From: Callaeas wilsoni
Taxonomy: Eukaryota; Chordata; Aves; Passeriformes; Callaeidae
DNA length: 64,000 bases
Assembly (NCBI GenBank): GCA_013398955.1
Contig: VWPU01011661.1
Coordinates: 116,670-180,669, forward strand
Reading direction: 5' to 3'
Part shown: positions 25,296 through 34,600 of the stretch, in pieces
How positions within the stretch are numbered: position 1 is the stretch's first letter
Layout: the number at the start of each line of letters is the position of its first letter
Program-made: the position numbers and the translations under genes
Notes under the pieces: model-generated
What the model was told of the DNA's origin: nothing
Seen by the model: the letters and a program-made list of their open reading frames with translations, nothing else
Databases searched by the model: none

Positions 25296-26486
25296 CTGGG
25301 CAAAAGGAAAAAGAAAAAGGTCATTTGGGAGCTTATTTCCTTTCACACTGATGCCCAGAGCTGACCTTGCCATTCCTCTGGAGGTTTTGTGCTTAGTACA
25401 CCATGAACCCAGCAGCAAACCTCAAAGGTGGTTCCTCTCCTGACTGACTAGAGGTCAATGAAGGGAGACACTCAATCTTTTCCTCTGTCTGCTTGTTTTC
25501 TTCTAACCTCCTCCTTCTCCCAAGAAGCAACCCACACTTCTAAGTCACTCCCAAGCTATTGTCTCACTTCACTGACTTTAAATTACCTGTGTTTTAATAC
25601 CCTGCAGGATCAGCAGAGACACCTCTCTTGAACAGGGGGGTGTGGGCAGAAAAAGTGCTCCCTCCCAGTTTGGGATAGAGGCAGCTAGAGAAGGGTCATA
25701 GAGATCTCTGTCATTAAGCTTCCCTCACCTCTCAGGTAATTCCAGGGTACATTTGCCCCATTCTTCCCTCACACCCAACTCTTCCCCCACCCTCCCATGC
25801 CTTTCCTCTCTCTCTAGAGCACACACGGCCCCTTGCACCCCAGGCACTCTGCTGCTGCCTGTGCTTTTCCTCCTCCCAAGGCAGCAGACACACAGTCAAA
25901 GAACAGTCCTGGGCTGACCGTGATTCTGGGGCGCTCAGGAAAGCTGAGGCCGTCTCCCCTGAGCCCCAGCAAGGCACCCTACCTGCTGCAACATGAACTG
26001 CAAGGGGTCATCAGGCTTGTGCAACAGCAGTTTTTCTGTGATCTCCTGGGAGAGAGACAGAAAGAAGGAAAGAATTATTGATCCTTGGATAGATGGGTGG
26101 CTGCACTTCCCGTTCCAATGACGTCTGCATTTTAAAAAGCAAGAATCTCTTCAGACACCAAAGATGATCAAGGGTCCTTTTCTACTGCTTTTTCTTTAGT
26201 CTATACTTAAGAAAGCACAGGACAAGGAGGGGTCTGGGGAAGGGATAATTTGGTTCTAGCTAACTTTAGGCCAAGCTTCTCACCTAAGCCTCTGGAAGGA
26301 GATGAGAAATATCTATTTCACCTGAAATATCTGTAGAATTTTATGTTCCTCCACATAATTCATAGCGATTTGATAGGGGTTTCCAAATGCCTCTGGATTC
26401 TCCAATGATTCAAATGTAATGTCTGCTGCTGACAACACAGTCTCAACGGTGTTACTGCCATCCTGTGTGGAGTCAGAGTTGTACAT
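25227..26486 (-). CDS. TEX55: TEX55-like protein, C-terminal exons (N-terminus unresolved)
   Basis: Three phase-0 exons (26322-26486 and upstream, 25983-26045, 25227-25295) encode a domain matching my recollection of the TEX55 (C3orf30) C-terminus: NPYQIAMNYVEEHKILQIFQ, then EITEKLLLHKPDDPLQFMLQ, then VQSMI. This resembles the RII-alpha docking/dimerisation type of fold: a helix with HxILxIFQ, then KPDDPLxFM. Mammalian TEX55 is a testis and sperm-flagellum protein of about 536 residues whose long first exon is repetitive and poorly conserved. The first ATG in the open stretch (26486) gives 98 residues. The frame is open above it only to a TAG at 26556-26558, and reopens beyond that. The start is therefore uncertain: another exon or a decayed N-terminus is possible. 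Position between UPK1B and the IGSF11 region, on the UPK1B strand, supports the identity. Confidence 0.72.
25983..26045 (-). CDS. TEX55: TEX55-like penultimate exon
   Basis: The exon has 63 nt (21 codons), EITEKLL to QFMLQQ. The acceptor is CTCTCTCCCAG and the donor GTAGGG. It carries the KPDDPL motif that follows the docking helix in TEX55-type proteins. Confidence 0.75.
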
Positions 26487-26555
26487 CTTGACTTTGAACG
26501 CTGGAAGTCCACCCACAGGTGATCTGATCTCAAGTGAGCTTTCCCTGGATGCAGA
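26322..26555 (-). CDS. TEX55: TEX55-like exon with dimerisation-helix start
   Basis: The donor is TTTCAG|GTGAAA (GT at 26320-26321). The frame from just after TAG at 26556 reads SASRESSLEIRSPVGGLPAF, then an acidic Ser/Thr-rich stretch with DITFESLENPEAFG, then the conserved NPYQ...LQIFQ helix. Bases before 26556 (CTGCTCATTGTATAG) could act as an acceptor, which would make this a phase-0 exon of 234 nt. Confidence 0.6.
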
Positions 26556-26558
26556 CTA

Positions 26559-26762
26559 TACAATGAGCAGGAACTGGTCCTCCGAACCCGGTGATTTCTT
26601 GACAGCCAGCTGGTCTGCAGACACTGGCAATTCCACTATAGATGGCTGAGCTGCAGATGCTGGTGTTTCCACGCCAGGTAAGTCATCCAGTGATGGTGAG
26701 GATTCAACTATAGGTGTGTGGCCCTCAGGTGGTTCAGCAGCTAGTGGTATGCAGATTCCTCC
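26559..26762 (-). pseudogene. Protein-like frame upstream of the TEX55 TAG (exon or decayed remnant)
   Basis: In the same frame as the TEX55 exon, but above the TAG, 68 codons are open between TGA (26763-26765) and TAG (26556-26558). They read with low-complexity repeats such as PIVESSPSLDDLPGVETP and PSIVELPVSADQLAV. The recurring P.IVE..PS pattern suggests a former repetitive TEX55 N-terminal region. There is no ATG in it. Candidate acceptors are TACCACTAG and TATTTTAG just upstream. Confidence 0.4.
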
Positions 26763-27419
26763 ACTTCAGATTCTTAATTATCATTGAACTCTTGCTAAAA
26801 TATTTAGCAGATAAAGAACAAGAGTATTTTAAACATCTATCTCCACAGACTAGACACAGCACATTACTCCATCCTCTGCAAATATGCTGCAGCCACACTT
26901 AAAGCATGCACGAATAGGGTTTATTTCTGTGACTGGCCCCACCTGCACCTTGTGCATGATCTTAGGAACGCCACTTAAGCTCTGGCCCTTCAGAAGGGGC
27001 CAGAGACGAGGCCTTCAGAACTCGTCTGAACTATGCAGCGGTTGTATTTGTGCCTGATCCTCACTTACTGACTCGTTTTCCTAGGGTGACTCTGAGTGTA
27101 TATTCTAGGTGGTTTTGTCTCCATGGATGTCCCTTGGATGAACGCCAGACCCGACTCACGACCTTTCCTTGCCTACGACTGTTGGTGAGACCTCTTATGT
27201 GCACCCTGCCTGCACTGTGGCTGCCCTCAGCTCCTGCCTCATTCCCAGGTTTGCTCCCTGACAGCAGCAGCTGAAATTTGTGCAGGCTTTACCCGTCCAC
27301 CCCTCGAGCAGCTGGCTGTGGACTGTGCTCTATCCATGCCCCATACTCCCATCCCTGGACCTGCGAATGAGTCCAGGCAGTCCTGCGCTGTTTCTTCCTC
27401 CCACTCCGAGTCCCGGTCG

Positions 27420-27885
27420 CTGCAATGTTGCCTGGGGTGCTGGGGGAGGACCTAGGGGGAGCAGGACCTGGGGACAACGGGTTGTTGACCACGGGGTTCT
27501 CTTCGTGCGGAGGGAGGCGCTGGGCGGAGGGAGGCCGTGCCGGGGCGCTCGGGGGCGCGGCGGGGCGATGGGGCCAGGGGAGCGGGGGGAGCGTGGGGAG
27601 CGGTTCCCGGCCGGGGCTCTCCCTCACCTGCCCCAGCTCTGCAGGGAAGGGCAGGGGGCCCTTCGCCCCCCGCTGGCGCCGGCCCTTTCTGCCGCTCGCC
27701 GCTCGCCGTAGCCGGAGGGGTGGGCGGTGGGGTGGGCGCGGGAAGCCGCGGCGGTTGCCGGGGAAACCGCCGTCACGTGCCCCGGTGGGCGGTGCCGCCG
27801 GCGTCACGCGGGCGCTGAGGCCCGCGCGGCCATCTTGGGTGAGGGCGGAAGCGCCGGGCGGGAGCGCTGGGAATCCCGGAGTTCG
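27420..27885. promoter_or_regulatory. CpG island, candidate TEX55 (possibly bidirectional) promoter
   Basis: This is a dense G+C block with many CpGs. It includes a CACGTG E-box (about 27774-27779) and a YY1-type GCCATCTTG (about 27829-27837). The minus strand has a donor CTGGGGCAG|GTGAGG with the exon side at 27628, suitable for a TEX55 first exon. The plus strand has CATCTTGG|GTGAGG near 27838, suitable for a divergent transcript. In mammals TEX55 and IGSF11 start head to head, which makes a shared promoter plausible but unproven. Confidence 0.6.
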
Positions 27886-28505
27886 TCGGTGGGAAAAGAC
27901 CTCCGAGATCAACGAGTTCAGCCCGTGACCGAACGCCACCGTGGCAGCTGGACCGTGGCAGCTGGACCGTGGCATTAAGTACCATGTCCAGTCTTCCCTT
28001 AAACATGTCCAGGGACGGTGACTCCACCACTTCCCTGGGCAGCCCATTCCAATGTCCAGTCACGCTTTCTGTGAAGAAATTCTTCCTGATGTCCAACCTA
28101 AACCTCCTCTGGCGCAGCTTAAGACTGTGCCCTCTTGTCCTGTCACTGGTTGCCTGGGAGGAGAGACCAACCCCGACCTGCCCACAATCTGTTTACAGGT
28201 GGTTGCAGACAGCGATAAGGTTCCCCCCGAGCCTCCTTTCCTCCAGGCTAAGCATCCCCCAGCTTCCTCAGCTGCTCCTTGCACGGCTTGTGCTCCAAAC
28301 CCTTCACCAGCTCCGTTGCCTTTCTCTGGACTTGCTCCAGGACCTCAATGTCTTGTAGTGAGGGGCCCAGAAGTGGGCTCAGCTTGGAAGAGACAGGACT
28401 TGTGGTGTGGCCTCCCCAATGCTGAGCACAGGGAGACAATCACTGCCCTGGTCCTGCTGGTCACACAATTCCTGATACAGGCCAGGATGCCACTGGTGGC
28501 ATCAC
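27885..28505 (-). mobile_element. CR1 LINE fragment
   Basis: The minus strand reads the CR1 reverse-transcriptase C-terminus ([20 protein letters not shown], then [17 protein letters not shown]). Farther 5' in the element are RATELVKGLEHK, RPHHKSC and IRNCVTSRTRAVIV-like blocks with frameshifts between them. The 3' end is decayed and lies against the CpG island. It is immobile. Confidence 0.88.
27938..27974. repeat. 14-bp tandem repeat, 2.6 copies, inside the CR1
   Basis: The unit ACCGTGGCAGCTGG is repeated twice exactly, followed by ACCGTGGCA. It lies in the CR1 3' portion next to the CpG island and is a local expansion not expected in a normal CR1. Confidence 0.85.
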
Positions 28506-28511
28506 TGGCAC

Positions 28512-28570
28512 TGACCCTGGTCCTGGCTTTGTCTCTGGTTCTGGTCTTGGTTCTAGTTCTGGTCTCATTC
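28512..28570. repeat. Imperfect (TCTGGT)-like hexamer repeat
   Basis: About ten degenerate copies of a ctggtt/ctggtc unit directly follow the CR1. The opposite strand reads as Thr/Arg/Lys-rich nonsense (RTRTKTRTRDKARTR), so the open frame there is a repeat artefact. Confidence 0.7.
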
Positions 28571-30846
28571 CTGGAAAAGGACATGTCAAAGAGCTTGTAC
28601 AGGGAAGCAGGGAAGCAAGAGGTAGGGTAGTAGAGTGCCGAGAGAAATATTTCCATGTACATTGGTGTGAGAGGTACTTTCTCCTGTCCTCTGTTTTACA
28701 CAGATCCAGACAGCTGGTGTTCTGCATGATGAACTTAGTCAGAAAAAGCAAATAAACAGACTGCCAGTTTTCCCCAAAGAGGAGATGAAAGGATAAAGAT
28801 AAAAGCTCTGCTGGGTTACCACAGTAACCAGCTTCTGACATATTCTGGTTCATGCTCCAGTCTGACAAGATCTGGGCTTGAAACAACTGGCTGAAACTGC
28901 CATGGGGGCTTGTGGGGGTGAGAGAAGGGGAGACACAGGACTTCAAAAGCTGTTCTAAACTTACAGATGTCACTTCCATGCAGAGCAGTTCACTTTGTGT
29001 GTGTTTTTCAGGTTATGCCATTGGCCTTTTAAGAGGAACAGCTGCCCCACTGCTCCAGTGCGAGGTTCATGACAGTGCTGTCCGTATCCTCAGCCACGCT
29101 GACCACTCAGATCATCTCGCACTGGAGCATTGCTATTTGCGCCCATGGGATGCCAGGTCATTACTTCTCTGACCCCTTCTTGCCTCTCCCATTTTTCCAT
29201 GTGACAGTGATGGTTCCAGACAGCATGGGACTGCTGGCTTTTTGTAACTGCTGGTACAGTTTTATCTTAAGAAGGCATCTTGATATCAGTGGTGTGTTAG
29301 GGTGGTTGTGTGCTGAGCCACCCCAGTGCTGTGTTCTCCGTAGCGTGACTCCCTGCAGAACTTCTCCCATGGGCTTCTCCTCTCTATCCTTTACTGGACG
29401 GCACTAAGCAGTTCTCAGCTGCCTGCTGGCTTCAAATAGTGTCGTGCTGTGGGTGAATCTCGAGCCCCATGTGTTCGTTTCATCCGTGCCTCATTGGTAA
29501 ACAGCATATCTCTCAATTTCCAACCCCACTGCCTACTGCAGGGATCTGGCTGCTGGGTCTGGAAAGCTAGGATTTTGCACAAGGAAGTAAGATGAATGAC
29601 TCTATTAAATAAACATCACTGCTCTGTTTATTCTTTCTAAAGAACAGATTAAAAAAAGCAGAAGATGCATTTTAAATGCATTAAAAATTCTGAGCAAAAT
29701 AATGCCTTAAATACAATGCTCTTGTAAGATAAATCACATGGCTTTTTTCTACATGGGCACATGGAAAGCAAAAACGTATTATTATATCATTATTTATATG
29801 GCACCATATGCTAAGTCTGGAACTTAAAGACTTTGGAATAAATAAGAAAACACCAGCTGCAGATTAGCAATACACTCCTTTATTGAGAGTCACTGTGTAA
29901 CTGTGGCTATCATTCCTGCTGTTAAGTTAAAACTTAAATAAATTGTCAGAGAAATAAGCTAGCCATTAGAGATTCAGTGTCTGTCTCCTGGGGACGCTTT
30001 TTCTAACAGCTGTAACAAAGACCTGCTGCTGGTTTTGTCCTATCTCTGTAGTAACTCACTGCATTTGTCCCTGCAGTATCGCACAATTGTTCAGTAGAGA
30101 TGGTTGAGCTGCTCACTATAAATAATGTTGGTTAACAATGCAGCCCCTTTTGGGTTAATAAATTACGCTCAAACCACTCTTGAGCCTCTTTGATTGGTTT
30201 CTTGCAAGTCTGCATTGGAGAGTTGGAGGAAATCACTTTCCACAGTCTGTTTACTTTGAATATTTCTTCCTATTTTATTGAGCTGTAAATATACATATAT
30301 AATAGCCAGATCCTGAAAATGCTTATCTCAAATTCCAGTCGCCTCATCCACTACTTCAAAATCGTAATGAGATGCATGGGATGAAACATGTCAGCAAATT
30401 TAAATGTATTTGCTTAAAGGGGCAGAGGGCCTCGGTCAGCACGAGGCTGGGGGATTTGTCCCCTCCTTTGTGCGGGATTCGCTGGCAGAAGCCAGGGTTT
30501 ACCCCAGGCTGAGGTTGGTGGTCGGAGCCGGGAGCTCACCTGCCACATGATCCAGGAGCTGCGGCAGCCCAGCCGATACCCACGGCCGGGGCCTCGCTCT
30601 TCTCTGCACGCTGCAGCCCCAAAACTCCCTGACCTGTGGTTTTGCACAGTTGCAGCCAGACATAGTTAAAGCCTTCCTGAGTTCTGGTGAGCAAAGAGCA
30701 GCTTTAGGTCACGGTGCAATGATCAAAAACAACCAGGCTGTGAGAGGCAGAGGCTTGGGGTCCTTGGAGAGACACCTCTGCTCATTTATGTCCTGACCAG
30801 TGACTCTGCGGGGTCATGAGGTTGCCCTGAACACTGGTTCCTTACC

Positions 30847-31557
30847 TCAATGGTGGGTTAATTGTTCTGCCCTCCGTCCAGAGTGTTTTTGAGAAAAAAA
30901 CAGGCTGGAAGGAGAGCGGGTGTTAGTGCAAGAGAGGGGAGAAAGCCAGCTCCTGCATGAGGTAGAGGGCTGGGGTGCAAGGGGAAGAGAGGTGGCTGAG
31001 GCTGCCGATTTGCACCCAGACTGCTCCTGTACCAGCGAACTTTGATGTGGGTGTGCTTCTGGCAGCGATGTTGAGGAGGAGACTGTACCCGGGTGTCTGC
31101 GCTTGTACGGGTGGCTCTGAGCGTTTGTGTGCTGGCAAACGCAGCTCTTCCCCCAGCACTTCCTGCAGCTCGGGCTCTGCCCGCATTTCCCAGCAGAGAG
31201 CAGCAGAGCCTCGTAGCTCCTCGCAGGGGCTCGGAGTGCGGCAGCCTCCGAGACCTTCTGGCAGCGCTTGCCTCCGCAAAGCACAGCAGTAAACCTTCGC
31301 TGAGCTCGCAGGCATGTCAGGCCTGTCGAGAGCATTGGTGTGGGCAAACAGAAAACACATGCTCTCAATAGCGAAGATTCGGGGCTTTTCTGAAAACCAG
31401 GATGTTCACAGAAATCAGAGAGACTTCTTGAAGGGGTGCTCTCCGAATTGTCTTTGTGCTCAAAGTTTGCCAAAGGGGAGTGCCTCAAGTACGGCTTCAG
31501 AAAGTGGGGAGATACCTGCAACAGGTCAAGCAAGCCTCTTTCATAGATGACTGGCAC
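30847..31557 (-). other. Long minus-strand open frame in GC-rich DNA, unrecognised
   Basis: The frame is open for 236 codons, but the upstream end lacks ATG. The first ATG leaves about 162 codons. It is Ser/Cys/Leu-rich with no domain, signal peptide or membrane segment I recognise. Other frames are also open in the same patch, so GC content alone may explain it. Confidence 0.15.
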
Positions 31558-31690
31558 AGACTAGGTAACCCCTCGAGGTCTCCTTCAGTCAGGCAACGCA
31601 GGAAAGAGACATGTTATTACCTTCTCTGTTTGGAAATATTTGCTTTGAGAACCTGTTTACCCGACCTTAGATTTAACCCTTTCTGTTAAA

Positions 31691-31696
31691 AATAAA
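31691..31696 (+). terminator. AATAAA at the edge of the 31-kb GC-rich patch
   Basis: A canonical hexamer follows just after an open frame stops (31689), with T-rich DNA (ctcttgttccctcattttta) downstream. It may mark the 3' end of a plus-strand noncoding transcript. Chance occurrence cannot be excluded. Confidence 0.25.
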
Positions 31697-34600
31697 GTTT
31701 CAGCTGACTCTTGTTCCCTCATTTTTAATGTTACCAGGAATGTTACTGGCTATAAAGAGGAATGAAAATCATGGGATACTGTTTCTTTGCCAAGGTGTCA
31801 AAACTAATTAATTTGTGTCTAGTTTAGATAACATTCTCAAGGAAAACAAGACTTTGTTCCCTGTTTGGAAATTTACCTGCTGTTCCCTGGACATTTAAGT
31901 AAGTCAAATTTGGGATTATATCGGAAGCTCCTCCGCAGTATTAACTGGGGCAGGTTCTGTTATTCCTTAATTGTCCCATTCTAGTTCCTGAAACTATTAT
32001 GGTTTTATACATTCTCTTGGAAAATAATCACAGACCTTCTGGGAGGCCCAGTCCCTGTAAGGTAGAAGGCTTCAGTTTGGTCTCACCATCACATGGCATG
32101 AGAGAGAGGGGATGCTGTGTTCTGGCTGAAGTCCACAGTGAACCTTCATCCAGTCCTGTCTCCATCAGCTGTGAAAACCCCGAAGGAAAGAAGAGTCCAG
32201 GCATGAAGTTCCGCTGAGGGAGTGGTGCCTGTGGAGGATGCTGGACGTAAGGATAGCAGTTGGGTACTGGGAAGGCTCCGGTTTGCCTTTTTGCTCCATG
32301 CTGCAAACACTGCCTCATTGCTGTGCTCCCCTCTGCTGTGAACCCATCCCTGGCATTGGAACAGGGAGGCAGGCATGGTATGGAACAGGATTTTGGAAGG
32401 CAAATGTTTCACATAGTGATAGCAAGACCCTGGATAACCCTGTCAGTAGGTCCACCTTGAAGAGGCTGTAATCCACAGATGGTTGTGAGTGGCTGTCTGC
32501 ATTCCTCAAAGCCTTGTGGCCAGAGTACCCTCTTCATCCTCTCTTCCCCGCACCTGCTTATCTGGCCTGTGTGTCAAGCTAATTTAAAATATGATGCAGA
32601 GCACCTAAGCCCTGGGGTCACTCAGCTGGCCTCCACAGCCTCCCACCACTTACCCTAGGTAGGATCTGTCGTTCTTTATTGATGCAAATGATGCTTTGTC
32701 TCTGAATCATAGCTGTATATGGGAAAGGTGCAATTAGCTGCTGCAAGGAGCCAGGCCTGTCTGCCTTCCCTTGTTTAACAGAGACTTTAATTAAAGACCC
32801 CCTGATGCTAGAAAGGCACATTAATTATTCATCTGAAAACATTTACATAGAGTCCCCCGTTTCCCTTCTTCAATAAATTATCAACTTCACATCTCCATAA
32901 TTCATCGAAATGACTAAAAATACATTGTCTCAGCCTCCATCACCTCCCTCTTCACTTTGTCTATTCCAACTGTGATGGGTTCAGTATCTTAATGTGAAGG
33001 TCTCCTACTGCTCTTAAGTAAAAAGGGAGGATGGAATACGAGGGGGAGAGGAAGAGTGAAAGATTTGTCCCTTGATGGTAGTCATACAGATGGCAGTAAT
33101 TTTTGGTTTTTTCTTTCCCCCAAAACTGGCATGATCCTGAGGTTTGAAGACTGACTATTTCTAATAAGGAGAAATCCACTGAGAGGAGGAGAAAAGATGT
33201 TTCCAGGGGCAGAAGAGATCTGGGTTTAGATGATTTCTATGCTCAGATGTAGACAGCCTGTGTGATCCTAGGGAGTTAATCTCCCTAGATCATCTCTGTA
33301 CCTCACCTGTAGACCAGGCCAGCAGTTCCCTCTCTGCCTGGTAGAGAGATGCTGCTTTACTAATTATAAGCTGTTCCAATATAGGTGTGTGAAAGAAGAA
33401 AAAAGCAGATAAGCTTAGGCAGAGGGAGAAGTTTTGCAGCAATTCACAACAAAGATGTCACTGCAGGCACAATTGAGGGAAAATTCACTGCACATGTTTT
33501 TCTCCAATGCATTTTACTTTGTGACAAAGTGAACCATCACATGAGAGAGGAAAAAACCAGTCCTCTGAGGGCTTGTTTGCATGGGGAGTTAAGACAAATT
33601 AGTGTGAGGTGTGAGGTAATGTGCAGAAGTTGAAGTGCACTCAACCTCTGTGTGAATGGTCTGATACAAAAGGAAAATGGCCACAGTGCACTATGGTGAC
33701 AATTAAACAAAAGCAAAGCAAAGGTCACTTTATCTCCAAATATCCATGCAGGGCTTAACATGCTTTCATGTGCACTCATTTCACATCTTTAGTAATTTAC
33801 CTTAAGTTTCATGAATGTTCTAATCTGCAGGCATTGAGGAAGTGCATGCTCCACCTGACTTTGAATAACTACTGTTCCTGAAAAACCTGGAGCAGTCTTG
33901 GTGCCTACAGAAATCAGACCAGATGTGCTCTTCTGGGAGCAGGGGGAGTCAGATGCTGCAAAGAGGTAATCTTTTTGGATGACGGGTGGAAGGGGACAGG
34001 ATGGATGCTGGCAACTTTCTTGGGATATGGTCAAAGAGGACATTAGAGAATGAACCAGGAAAGGAGACCTGACTTCAGAGGAGTTGGCCCACTTACCTTT
34101 AAAGGTTCAGTGTTTTCAGAGGGAAATAAAAAGGTTTATTTTTGGCCCTGAGCATGCACAGGGGCTGAATCTGGGACAAAATATGGGGTGGAACTGATTA
34201 CGGAGAGAGTGATACACTTATCTGGAGCATTACTCTATTGACTTTTGTGGGGTTTTTTCTTTCTCTTGCCCTTGTTGCTGTTTTCGATGGGCTGTCTTGG
34301 CTCAGCAGTGAGTAACATGGTGACAAAACCCTTGTCCGACCATGAGGATATATCTAAACCTTGGACACTGCAATCTTAGAGCTGAGTGACTAGAAGCCCT
34401 TCCCATATTCAATACATTGATTAAATTTACTAAGATATAAATATCATCTATTGCTTACCAATTAAATTATAGTTCGGATTATGCTATTAAGGGATCTGAA
34501 TTAGCATTCTTCTGGACGTAAGAGAAGCATGTTTTTGCAGGCAATAGTTATAAGTGCTCATCCTTTTCTTTCATCTAAGCAAATTGGATTAAAATTTTCT

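Noticed and set aside
27289..28047. 252-codon minus-strand open frame across the CpG island
   Set aside because: Its Pro/Arg/Ala-rich composition follows from GC content. It crosses a CR1 boundary, has no ATG in a sensible place, and resembles no protein.
30414..30647. Short GC-rich minus-strand frame
   Set aside because: Too short, no ATG context and no recognisable motif; probably an effect of base composition.
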